This document shows positions 42,012-50,567 of a DNA stretch of 64,000 nucleotides, one piece after another. Under the pieces are notes generated by a model that worked only from the letters and a program-made list of their open reading frames with translations, ran no database searches and was not told where the DNA came from. Numbering within the stretch: the first letter of the stretch is position 1; every line of letters begins with the position of its first letter. The DNA is taken from NCBI RefSeq assembly GCF_014648815.1, contig NZ_BMRV01000008.1:301579-365578 (forward strand), given 5' to 3'. The DNA comes from Streptomyces flaveolus (GTDB taxonomy: Bacteria; Actinomycetota; Actinomycetes; Streptomycetales; Streptomycetaceae). Made by a program: the position numbers and the translations under genes.

Positions 42012-43514
42012 TCAGCGCCGGGTGCCGGTGCCGACGAGGGTGCGCTCGTACGGGTCGAGGACGACACCCTGCACGGACGTGCCGACGCCGGTGATGATGC
42101 GCTGGTGCACCAGCGGCACGACGGCGTCGGTTCCGAGGACGCGGGCCTCGGCGGCCATGGCGGCGTCCTGCCGCCCGGCGGTGTCGGCGATCCCCTCGGC
42201 CTTCTTCACGGCGGCGTCGACGTCCTTGTCGCACAGCTGGGCGATGTTGTAGCCGCCGTCGCAGGCGTAGTCACTGGCGAGGACGGCGACGGGGTCACCG
42301 GTGTCGACCAGGGTGTTCCGGGCGAGCACGAAGGCGTCGAACTTCCCGTCCAGCGCGTCGCCTTCCAGGCGCGAGTACTCGCGCACGGTCAGCTTCACGG
42401 TGAACCCGGCCTTCTCCAGCTGCTGCTTGACGACCTGGGCGACCTCGGGCAGCTCGGGCCGGTTGTCGTAGGTGGCGAGGGAAATGGTGACCCCGTTCGC
42501 CTTCCCGGCGGCGGCGCGCCCGACGGGCTTGAGCCGCTTGCCCTCGGCCCAGGTCACGGCGGGCCCGTAGACACCGGCCCCGGCGTCGGCGTACCCCTCG
42601 TAGACGTCCTCGGCGAACACGGAGGTGTCGAGCGCACCACGGGCGGCGGCACGCAGGCCGGCGTTCTTGAAGGGCCCGGCGGAGGAGTTGAGCAACAGGC
42701 TGGTGGTCCGCGTGGTGGCGGTGCCCCGTCGGCTCTCCTTGTCGAGGCTCGCCGCCTGCGCGACGGGAACGGCCTCTGCGATGTCCAGCTCGCCGGTGCG
42801 CAGGGCGTTGGCACGGGCGGTGCCGTCGGCGATGAAACGGGCGTCGATGCCGGAGGCCTGGGCGCGGCCGCCCCAGTAGTCGTCGAAGCGGTCGAGGGAG
42901 GCGGAGGTGGCGCCGTTCACCTCGGTGATCTCGAAGGGCCCGGTGGCGGTGCCGACGGGATCGACGCGACCGCTCTTCTCGTAGGCCTTCTTGGAGAAGA
43001 TCGCGAGGCTGGGGCTGGACAGCCGCAGCGGGAGCACGGGGTCGGGCGCGGCGGTGGTGACCCTGAGGACTTGGTCGCCGTCGGCCTTCGCGGTGAGGGC
43101 GACGCCGGCGAGGGCGGCGGGCGCGGGCTCGGCGGCGGTGGCACGGGCGAGTGACTCGGCCACGGCGGCGGGGGTGACGTCGGTGCCGTCCTGGAAGGTG
43201 GCGTCGCGGAGGGTGAACTCCCATGCCCTGTCCCCGTCCCTGCGCCAGGACTCGGCGAGGGCGGGCGCGGCGGAGCCGTTGGCGTCCAGCGCGGTGAGGC
43301 CCTCGGTGACGCCGAGCCGGCTGAGGAGGGTGGCGTCGGCGCCGTAGGGCGACAGGTTCTCGGCGGGCGGGAAGGCGAGACCGACCCGGAGCCGGGAACC
43401 GCCGTCACCGTCACCGCCCTTGGCGCCCTCGCCGCCGCCTGAGGCGAAGCAGCCGGCTATCAGCGGGAACAGGAGGAGAGGGGCGAGCAGCCGGGGGCGG
43501 GGGTGGAAGCGCAT
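42012..43514 (-). CDS. Solute-binding lipoprotein, oligopeptide/nickel family (SBP_bac_5)
   Basis: The protein has 500 residues with a lipobox (LIAGC, Cys22) followed by a Gly-rich linker. SBP family 5 segments are visible: ENLSPYGADATLLSRLGVTEGL, LAESWRRDGDRAWEFTLRDATFQDG and VGTATGPFEITE. It should sit on the outer membrane face and pass ligand to the fused permease. Ligands of this family include peptides, nickel and metal chelates. Its gene heads the operon SBP-permease-MFS. Confidence 0.9.
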   Translation of the reverse strand: MRFHPRPRLLAPLLLFPLIAGCFASGGGEGAKGGDGDGGSRLRVGLAFPPAENLSPYGADATLLSRLGVTEGLTALDANGSAAPALAESWRRDGDRAWEFTLRDATFQDGTDVTPAAVAESLARATAAEPAPAALAGVALTAKADGDQVLRVTTAAPDPVLPLRLSSPSLAIFSKKAYEKSGRVDPVGTATGPFEITEVNGATSASLDRFDDYWGGRAQASGIDARFIADGTARANALRTGELDIAEAVPVAQAASLDKESRRGTATTRTTSLLLNSSAGPFKNAGLRAAARGALDTSVFAEDVYEGYADAGAGVYGPAVTWAEGKRLKPVGRAAAGKANGVTISLATYDNRPELPEVAQVVKQQLEKAGFTVKLTVREYSRLEGDALDGKFDAFVLARNTLVDTGDPVAVLASDYACDGGYNIAQLCDKDVDAAVKKAEGIADTAGRQDAAMAAEARVLGTDAVVPLVHQRIITGVGTSVQGVVLDPYERTLVGTGTRR

Positions 43515-43622
43515 GGTCCTCGGTTCGATCGGGGCGACATGGGGGCTTGAGGGGCGGTGCGAGGAAACCCTACATGAAAATGGTTTCCACGAGGCCCTCC
43601 GGGTGCCGCCCGCACGGCAGGG

Positions 43623-44165
43623 TTACGGCATGGGCACGTCGAAGTGCACGACGCTCTGCCCGCCCCCCGCGTCCTCCCGCTCGTCGTGCACGACCTTGGC
43701 GAGCGACCGCCAGAACGGCTCGGCACCGGTGACGGCGGGGTCGGTGTGCAGGTACACGGCCCGGTATCCCCCGTCGGCGACGGCGAACGCGAGCAACGCG
43801 TCGACGAGCCTCCGCGCCAGCCCGCGCCGGCGGTGCTCGGGCCGGACGTACACGCGACGCAGCTGCGCGGTGACGCCGGAGGGGTAGCGCTCGGCGACGC
43901 GGCGGGGGTTCGGGGGGTGCGCGGGCCCACGGGAATCCAGGGCACCGGTGGCGACGACCTCACCGTCCCGCTCGTCCACGGCGACGAGGAGGGTGTGCCG
44001 GGCGGGGCTCAGGTACGCACCGTCCAGGTCGATGACGTCGCCGTGCCAGCGGGGGACGTACCCGGTGCCGAAGTCGCGGTAGACGGTGTCGAGCATGACG
44101 GCCCGGGCGGCGTCCAGATCGGCGGGGGTGGCGGGGCGGATGGTGTAGTCGGTGCGCACTTGCAC
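43623..44165 (-). CDS. GNAT-family N-acetyltransferase
   Basis: GTG at 44165 gives 180 residues; longer in-frame starts exist up to 44237 but the fold begins at TIRPATPADLDAARAVML. Acetyl-CoA motif A is VYVRPEHRRRGLARRLVDAL. No good ribosome site is seen at the chosen start, so the exact N-terminus is uncertain. The substrate is unknown; amine or amino-acid detoxification is common in the family. It is followed by the ABC transporter operon on the same strand, 108 bases away. Confidence 0.82.
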   Translation of the reverse strand: MQVRTDYTIRPATPADLDAARAVMLDTVYRDFGTGYVPRWHGDVIDLDGAYLSPARHTLLVAVDERDGEVVATGALDSRGPAHPPNPRRVAERYPSGVTAQLRRVYVRPEHRRRGLARRLVDALLAFAVADGGYRAVYLHTDPAVTGAEPFWRSLAKVVHDEREDAGGGQSVVHFDVPMP

Positions 44166-44193
44166 ATCATATGCAGTAAGCGTTGAGTGCTGG

Positions 44194-44619
44194 TCAGGGG
44201 CCCGCTTCCGCACGCATGAGCCCCGCGTTGACGGCATCGACGAACTCGTACAGGGGGCCTTCGGTGACGATGGCCTCGCCCCGCCCCCTGCGCCCCGGTT
44301 CCACGTCGATGACCGTGACGAGTGCGCCGCCCAGGCCGACGACGACCCACCAGTCGCGTGCGTCCGCCCGTACGCGCCACGTCGACGCGACCCACTTGCC
44401 CGTATCGGTCCGCACCTCGGCGGAGACGAGGTCCCAGTCCACCGGGTCGAAGTGTGTCACCTCGTGAACCGGTGCGTTCCGCTGCCGGAGCCGTTCGGTG
44501 ACGTGCGGACCGTGCGCCTTCAGCGCCACCGGCTCGCGCATGATGTGACGGACCCGGGCGAAGAGGGAGACCGGGCCCGTCTCCTTGTGGAACCGGGCGG
44601 TCTCGAAGCGTGGTGACAC
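44194..44619 (-). CDS. Hypothetical protein, 141 residues
   Basis: GTG at 44619 has CAGGAG upstream at a good distance. The protein has a basic N-terminal half (FARVRHIMREPVALKAHGPHVTERLRQR) and a beta-rich centre (VDWDLVSAEVRTDTGKWVAS). I do not recognise a family. It is 51 bases downstream of the large CoiA-like gene on the same strand and may be co-transcribed. Confidence 0.6.
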   Translation of the reverse strand: MSPRFETARFHKETGPVSLFARVRHIMREPVALKAHGPHVTERLRQRNAPVHEVTHFDPVDWDLVSAEVRTDTGKWVASTWRVRADARDWWVVVGLGGALVTVIDVEPGRRGRGEAIVTEGPLYEFVDAVNAGLMRAEAGP

Positions 44620-44670
44620 GAAGAACTCCTGTGTGCGAGAGACGGCCGGAGCGCCCGGCCCGGTGGGAGA

Positions 44671-47331
44671 TCAGCGGTGCCGCCACAACTGGTGGAGTTC
44701 GAGGACGTCCATCCGCCAGTGCATCTCGAGGGACTGTTCCGGCACGCGCTCCCGGCCACGGCTGTCACGGACACGGCGGTACTGACGGTGCGGCGACAGG
44801 TCGGCGTCGGCGACCAGGGCAGCCAGCGGGGGCTCGTCCGCCGGTGTCTCCTCGTCGACCAGGAGGAGGATCTCGCCTTCGTCGTCCGCAGGGACATGGC
44901 GCAACCGTCCGCCCATCCGGCGGTCCAGCTCCTCCCAGGTCACTGTCGTGCCGGCGCGCGCGGCATCCTGCAGGAGAGTGCGCACACGGGCGGCGAGCGA
45001 CGCAAGGGTGTCGTCGCTGCCGCTCTCCACCCCCAGTCGGTGTCGGAGATCCGCGCGACGGCGCCGCAATGCCTCGTCGTCCGCTTCCGGCAACGGGTCG
45101 GCGAGAGCGCGACGGATCCGGTCGGCCTCGGTGAGGGCGTCCGCGATCTCGGCGGTGGTCAGCGTGGCCTCCCGGGTTCCGAGATCGTGGAGGATGCGCC
45201 GCAGCGCCCCGAGCGAGCCGTCCGCCCGAGACGCGGCTTCCTCGTCACGCAGCCACTGCTTGAATGCGCGCATCAGACCGGTGACCGCCTCGCGGTCCTG
45301 GGGTGAGAGGCGCAGGGCGTAGACGCGTCCCATCGCGCTGTGGACGCGCCTCGCCAGCACGAGGTCGCCCGCGTCACGGGCGGTGCGGAACTCGTCGGCC
45401 ATCTTGTCGAACACCTCACGCGGTGGGGTCTCGGCCTCGCCCGGCCCCTCAAGACGCCGGCGCAGGACCTTGCGCCAGTGGCTCAGGCGCTGCGACACGG
45501 GGGTCGGCAAGAAGGGGGTGCCGATCAGCAACGCCAAGTCGTCCGCTTCACGCACAGCTCTGTTGAGCGCCGGGAACGGGAGCTCTGCTTCCGTCTCCTC
45601 CAGATACCGCAGGATCGTCTGAAGCCGCCCGACCGGATCCTCCCCGGGGCGTGCGGGCGGCAGGGCCCCGGCACCCTGCGCAGGTCCCGGACGCTCCGAC
45701 GGCCGCGCGCGGTGGATGCGCGTCCGATGGTCCTTCCAGATCTTCGCCGCGCCCGCGGCATCGGTCCAGTGGGGCCAGCCGAGCGCGAGGAGCACCTGCC
45801 GGAAGAAGGGGGGCGGTGTGTCGTCGTGCGGCTGCGCCTCCCTGGAGAAGGTGATCAGGCTGGACAGCAGCGGCCGGTGCGTCTTGGCATGCGGCGCGTC
45901 CACGGCGGTGAGCAGGCGCAGTTGCCGTGCCTGGTTGACGTCCTCGGGCCGGGTCCCGGTCTGCTTGAGCAGCTCGTACCAGGTGATGGTGGTGCCTTCA
46001 CGTGCGGTCCTCACCAGCACGCGGGTCAGCTCGGCGGCGAGGCGGGCGTCAGGGATGGGCACCGGCTGCGCCGATGTGGGGGTGAGTGGGCGGTGCGGGG
46101 GCTCCTTCTCGTCCGCTCCGGCCGGCGGCCCGGGCTTCTGCTGCGGGTCAGGAGCGGCTGCTGTCGCGTCCGGCTCACGGGCGGGCACGTGGGGGTCGAG
46201 CAGCTCCCATTCCGCCGCCTTGGCGGGCGCGAGACGGACGAATCCCTCGGCACGAAGCATCCACCGCGAGCCGGGAAGGGCGAGTTGTGGGCCGTTCAGT
46301 ACGGCTGCTCGGTCGGTCAGTACGTACACATGGTGAGATTCCGGAGCCGCACCCGTGCCCGGCAGGGAGATCCGGGCGCGGAACATCGCCGACCCGATGG
46401 GCTGGGCGTCCGCGTCGTAGAGACGTCTGCCGCCCTCCTCGGACACCAACGCGGCCCCTGTGAAGGCGACGCGCCCGGTCATGAGCGGGAGTACGGGCCC
46501 GGCACCGGAGCCGTGGTCCCGCACCGCCGGCTCCTGAGCCGTTGGCGTCTGCCGTCCGCCAACGGCGGGGCGCTCAGGGCCGGAAGCGGGCGCGGTCCCC
46601 TTCGGCCGAATCCCGTACGGGGTCTCCTCCAGCCACGGGGTGACGATCCCGGCGTGCGCGAGTCGGCACTTGTCGAGCGTCGTCCACTCGACCCGGTGAC
46701 CGGGCGGGTGCGTTCCGACGTACACGACGCGGGTGCCGTCCTCGGTCGCACACCGAAAGCGCAGGGCGTGGCCGGTGGCGTCGAGTTCGAACGGGGCGAG
46801 CTGGCTCTCCGGTCCGTACATGCGGATGGTGGCCGGCTTCCCGGCCGGGGCGGTGAGCCGCTCCCCGTCGGCCTGCCACTCCTTGAACGAACGCCGGGCC
46901 ATCTGCACGTGGATCAGGCGGCGCTTCTTCTTGGACCCGAAACGGACCTCTATCGCGTCGCTGCGCGCGCCCTTCTGCTTGACGTACTGCACCGCGACGG
47001 ACGACTGCCCCTGCCTGCGCAGCCACTTGGCGATGGCCTCACCGATGTAGAGGTGGTCGGCACTGTCCTCACCGAGCGCGGTGCGCGCGCACCGGACGGG
47101 CGGGCGGTGGGCGAAGTGCGACTTCTTGTCGTCGCAGGCGCGCAGTGTCAGAAGCTTCCCGCACCCGCCGAGGAGGGTGCCGCAGGTGAAGGCGTTGGAG
47201 CCGTGCTTCTGGCGCAGCTGGTCAGCGGCGTGTTTCTCGTACGGGAGGAAGAGAGGGAGATGACCGTCGGGTCCACCCAGCACCGCCGTCTGAACCTTGC
47301 GGGTGTCCTCTTCGCGTCCGACTGGGATCAT
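44671..47331 (-). CDS. CoiA-like nuclease-family protein with two C-terminal repeat modules
   Basis: ATG at 47331 gives 886 residues. The N-terminus resembles competence protein CoiA: a Cys-rich stretch FTCGTLLGGCGKLLTLRAC, then KSHFAHRP, then a putative PD-(D/E)XK core with RSDAIEVRF and LIHVQMARRSFKEW, where the usual E-x-Q appears as H-V-Q. A long Pro-rich linker follows. Two related modules, about residues 430-530 (GTTITWYELLKQTG) and 775-886 (GTTVTWEELDRRMGG, then DEETPADEPPLAALV), look like repeated winged-helix units. The function is unknown; DNA binding or repair is likely. Actinobacteria have several such large proteins. Confidence 0.6.
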   Translation of the reverse strand: MIPVGREEDTRKVQTAVLGGPDGHLPLFLPYEKHAADQLRQKHGSNAFTCGTLLGGCGKLLTLRACDDKKSHFAHRPPVRCARTALGEDSADHLYIGEAIAKWLRRQGQSSVAVQYVKQKGARSDAIEVRFGSKKKRRLIHVQMARRSFKEWQADGERLTAPAGKPATIRMYGPESQLAPFELDATGHALRFRCATEDGTRVVYVGTHPPGHRVEWTTLDKCRLAHAGIVTPWLEETPYGIRPKGTAPASGPERPAVGGRQTPTAQEPAVRDHGSGAGPVLPLMTGRVAFTGAALVSEEGGRRLYDADAQPIGSAMFRARISLPGTGAAPESHHVYVLTDRAAVLNGPQLALPGSRWMLRAEGFVRLAPAKAAEWELLDPHVPAREPDATAAAPDPQQKPGPPAGADEKEPPHRPLTPTSAQPVPIPDARLAAELTRVLVRTAREGTTITWYELLKQTGTRPEDVNQARQLRLLTAVDAPHAKTHRPLLSSLITFSREAQPHDDTPPPFFRQVLLALGWPHWTDAAGAAKIWKDHRTRIHRARPSERPGPAQGAGALPPARPGEDPVGRLQTILRYLEETEAELPFPALNRAVREADDLALLIGTPFLPTPVSQRLSHWRKVLRRRLEGPGEAETPPREVFDKMADEFRTARDAGDLVLARRVHSAMGRVYALRLSPQDREAVTGLMRAFKQWLRDEEAASRADGSLGALRRILHDLGTREATLTTAEIADALTEADRIRRALADPLPEADDEALRRRRADLRHRLGVESGSDDTLASLAARVRTLLQDAARAGTTVTWEELDRRMGGRLRHVPADDEGEILLLVDEETPADEPPLAALVADADLSPHRQYRRVRDSRGRERVPEQSLEMHWRMDVLELHQLWRHR

Positions 47332-47662
47332 CGGCGGCCGTCTCCTTGCTGTCCGTGCAGAGCGCACGTCCGAACGAGCTCGGACGGCACGTCATCATCG
47401 ACGTCTCGCAGCCGGGTCTGGTTGTGCACGAGTCCGTCACTTTTCAGCCACGCCACACGTGCGCCGACGCCGCCTTCCCGCCGAGGGACCACTGGGGATG
47501 CCCTCCCCCGTCGCTTCCGGCAGGCGAGGGGACAAGGGCGACGCGCTAGGGTTGTGGCTCACGGGACGTCTGTGGACGGACACGCTGTTCAAGGGGTCAC
47601 CGTGTCGAGACGTCAGGTTGTGCGACCTGACTGCGCGCTGAGCTTCCGGGGGGGAACTCACC
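47332..47662. other. 331-base divergent promoter region
   Basis: There is no convincing gene. A -10-like TAGGGT lies at 47547-47552 pointing right. GTCAGGT (47612-47618) and ACCTGAC (47625-47631) form a 7-bp hairpin in the probable leader of the EcsC/TerB-like gene, about 30 bases before its ATG, which could serve as a regulator site. Confidence 0.4.
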
Positions 47663-48775
47663 ATGATCGAGACTCCGATCGAACGCGACGGCGAGGACGA
47701 GGCCGACCGGAAGGTCGTCGAGCAGGAGCGGGCCGAGCTCAAGGAGTTCGTCAGGGGCCTGAGCGCGGACGACATCAAGTCGGGCAACTGGTTCACCAAG
47801 CTCAGCGCTCATGCCATGAGCTCCTACACCGAGAAGGTCGACTGGCAGTACTTCCAGGAGCGGTACGCGGGCGTGCCCGCCGATGCCATCGTCGATCAGC
47901 GGATCAAGATGGCGGCTCGGTATGCCGCGCTCGAAGGCGGGCTCTCCGCAGGGGCCTACACCGCGACCGTCGCCGCCACCATCGGGAGCCTCGGTGGTGC
48001 CTCCCCGGCGACCGTCCCCGCCGCCGTCGCGACGATGATGATCGACGTCGCGTTCGTCACCCGGCTCCAACTCCGCCTGGCCTACGACATCGCGGTCCTC
48101 TTTCGGGTCCCGCTGAACCTGTCCGATCCCGACGACCTGTGGAAGCTCATTCGAGTGGCCTTCACGATCAAAAGTGGGGAGGCGGTCCGGGAAGGCGTGG
48201 TCAAGGCGGTGCCGGCCATCGTGCGGCCGGTGATCAAGCGCTTCTACTCCGGAGAGGTGCTCACCGCCGCGAAGGCGCTCCCGGTCGTCGGGAAACATCT
48301 CCTGCAGAAGAACGTCATCAAGATCGGGATCCCACTGGTCGGCGTTCCCCTTGCGGTGATGCTGAACCGCTACACGACGCTGCTCGCCGGGCGGCACGCA
48401 CAGGCCGTCTTCCGGAACGAGGCGCGAGTGATCGAACTCGCCGAGCGTCTGAGCAAGGAGAGTCGGCACCCGCAGTTGATGCTGTGGGTCGCGTGGCTCG
48501 TCATCAGAGCGAGCCGCAAGATCGCCGACGACGAGGCGTTGTTGATGCGCCACCTGGTGAGGCTGGTCCGGGACCAGCATCAGGTGGTGGACGAACAACT
48601 CGCCCACCTGGTCGACATCGACCCCGCCGAGGTGTGGCGCCGCCTGGACGCCGAGCCGGGGGATCTCAGCGACATCGTCGAGGCGGCCGAGCGGGTGGCC
48701 ACGGTGGACGGTGCCGTCGACGCCCGCGAGAGAGCCGTCGTCTCCGAGCTTCGAGACCGCTGCCGTCGCGTCTGA
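47663..48775 (+). CDS. EcsC-like protein with C-terminal TerB-like segment
   Basis: The protein has 370 residues from ATG 47663, preceded by GGGGGGAA. The central part (ARYAALEGGLSAGAYTATVAAT, VPAAVATMMIDVAFVTRLQLRLAYDIAVLF) has the amphipathic helices typical of EcsC-family proteins, which associate with membranes. The last 60 residues (IDPAEVWRRLDAEPGD, then VDGAVDARERAVVSELRDRC) resemble a TerB tellurite-resistance fold with acidic metal-binding loops. The function is unknown; a stress or envelope role is plausible. It is divergent from the CoiA-like gene. Confidence 0.62.
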   Translation: MIETPIERDGEDEADRKVVEQERAELKEFVRGLSADDIKSGNWFTKLSAHAMSSYTEKVDWQYFQERYAGVPADAIVDQRIKMAARYAALEGGLSAGAYTATVAATIGSLGGASPATVPAAVATMMIDVAFVTRLQLRLAYDIAVLFRVPLNLSDPDDLWKLIRVAFTIKSGEAVREGVVKAVPAIVRPVIKRFYSGEVLTAAKALPVVGKHLLQKNVIKIGIPLVGVPLAVMLNRYTTLLAGRHAQAVFRNEARVIELAERLSKESRHPQLMLWVAWLVIRASRKIADDEALLMRHLVRLVRDQHQVVDEQLAHLVDIDPAEVWRRLDAEPGDLSDIVEAAERVATVDGAVDARERAVVSELRDRCRRV

Positions 48776-48945
48776 CGCCGTCGTGTGCTGGATCCCGCGG
48801 TCGGACGAGGACCCCGTCCGTCCCTGACCGGGTCCGGTGCGTGCCGGTCCTCGGCACGTTCCGGACGGCAGCTGTGCCCAGGGGACAAGTGGGGTGTAAT
48901 AGCCCTGGTGGGGACGCGCACGGGGTGCGTCAGGGGGGAGCCCCG

Positions 48946-50544
48946 ATGGAAGGGCTGAAGCCGACCGATCCGCGGCAGGTGGGCCGGTACCGGATCTCCG
49001 CGCTACTGGGCGCCGGCGGAATGGGCCGTGTCTTCTTGGGACGTTCGCCCAGCGGACGTCTGGTGGCGGTGAAGGTGGTTCGGCCGGAACTTGCGGAGGA
49101 TCCCGGGTTCCGCCGCAGGTTCGCCCAGGAGGTGGCGGCGGCCAGAAAGGTCACCGGATTCTTCACGGCCGCGGTGGTCGACGCCGACCCCGACGGTTCG
49201 CCCCCGTGGCTGGCCACGGCGTACGTGCCCGGGATGGCATTGGACCAGGCCGTCGCGACGCACGGCCCGTGGCCGGTGGAATCGGTGCGCGCGCTGGGCG
49301 CGGGCTTGGCCGAGGCGCTGGAGGCCATCCATGCGGCCGGCCTGATCCACCGGGACCTGAAACCCTCCAACGTGCTCGTCGCTCCCGACGGTCCCCGAGT
49401 CGTCGACTTCGGGATCTCCGTGGCGACCGAGTCGACCGCGCTCACCCGCGCCGGGACAGTACTGGGCACCCCCGGCTTCATGGCTCCCGAGCAGCTCACC
49501 GGCGAGCCCGCGACACCGGCCACCGACGTGTTCGCATTCGGTGCGGTACTGACCTACACGGCCACCGGCACCGGCCCGTTCGGCACCGGCTCGGCGCAGT
49601 CACTCAACTTCCGTATCGCGTACGAACAACCACGGCTCGGCCAAGTGCCCGAGCCCGGGCTCGAGATCATCGCTCGGTGTCTGGCCAAGGACCCCGCCGA
49701 GCGGCCAACGGTCAGCGAACTCATCGACGATCTCGTCCAGGTGACGGATGCCGGCGGGTACACACCTACTGAAGTCGTCACCGAGGCCACCGCCTGGTTG
49801 CCCGGCCAGGTCGCTCGCGCACTGCCGGCCACGGTCACCGCGCCCGCCCGGCCGACACCCCGTACGCCGAAGGCCGAGATCGCACCACCGGCCTCCCCGC
49901 CCGCCGGCCCGGGCAGGCCCCACCCGGCGTCCGCCGTTCCGTCCGCGGCGGCCACGACTCCCCGGGCCGTCCGGCCCGAACGGCCCAGGAACGCCGGGAC
50001 TTCCCGGCCGCCGTCAGCCGGGAAGTCCGAGGCCACGCGCCCCGAGCCGGCCGCGACAGCCGGCGCCACTCGCTCCGCACCGGGCACCCGCACACCCGCT
50101 GTCACAGCGCCGCCCTCCGTGGTCCTGCGCCCGCTGCCCTTCTGGGGCGCGGGGACGGCACTGGTCCTCGCCCTGTGCTTGCCGTTCCACGGTCGCATGC
50201 GGCTCTTCGAGAGCTCGTTCCTCACCTACTGGATGTACTCACCTGCCTGGCCCTTCGGCGGTTCCTGGCCGTTCCTGCTGGTCACGGTATTCGCTTTGAG
50301 CACCTGTGCGGCCGTGTTGTCGGCGCTGCGCAGAACCCCTCAAGGGGCCGTACCCCGTCGCGCCCGGTACCTTCACCTCCTGAGCACCGTACTCACCACG
50401 GGGTTGTTCGCCTTCTGGGTGGGCACGGGGCTCAACAGCCACGGGAGCCTCTACTTCCTCGACTCGGGCGCGTGGTTCTTCGCCCTGGCATGCGCCGCAC
50501 TGATCCGCAGCGCCTTTCGGCTCCGGATCCCGAAGGGCGTGTGA
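48946..50544 (+). CDS. Membrane-anchored Ser/Thr protein kinase (PknB-type)
   Basis: ATG 48946 follows GGGGGGAG and gives 532 residues. Kinase domain at about 14-270: glycine loop LGAGGMGRVFLG, K43 in AVKVV, catalytic HRDLKPSN (D137), DFG (D154), and APEQ. A Pro/Ala/Thr-rich linker follows to about residue 400, then three to four membrane helices to the C-terminus. There are no PASTA repeats, so it does not sense muropeptides in the usual way. It is convergent with an ADP-ribosylglycohydrolase gene. Confidence 0.9.
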   Translation: MEGLKPTDPRQVGRYRISALLGAGGMGRVFLGRSPSGRLVAVKVVRPELAEDPGFRRRFAQEVAAARKVTGFFTAAVVDADPDGSPPWLATAYVPGMALDQAVATHGPWPVESVRALGAGLAEALEAIHAAGLIHRDLKPSNVLVAPDGPRVVDFGISVATESTALTRAGTVLGTPGFMAPEQLTGEPATPATDVFAFGAVLTYTATGTGPFGTGSAQSLNFRIAYEQPRLGQVPEPGLEIIARCLAKDPAERPTVSELIDDLVQVTDAGGYTPTEVVTEATAWLPGQVARALPATVTAPARPTPRTPKAEIAPPASPPAGPGRPHPASAVPSAAATTPRAVRPERPRNAGTSRPPSAGKSEATRPEPAATAGATRSAPGTRTPAVTAPPSVVLRPLPFWGAGTALVLALCLPFHGRMRLFESSFLTYWMYSPAWPFGGSWPFLLVTVFALSTCAAVLSALRRTPQGAVPRRARYLHLLSTVLTTGLFAFWVGTGLNSHGSLYFLDSGAWFFALACAALIRSAFRLRIPKGV

Positions 50545-50567
50545 GCGGAGCGGGGTCCGTTGCCCCC

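Noticed and set aside
40284..43154. 956-residue plus-strand open frame
   Set aside because: Shadow of the fused permease and binding-protein genes; composition is Gly/Glu/Gln-rich with no domain.
45340..48945. Very long plus-strand open frame running into the Ser/Thr kinase gene
   Set aside because: It is the open antisense frame of the CoiA-like gene and overlaps the EcsC-like gene. The kinase has its own ATG and ribosome site at 48946.
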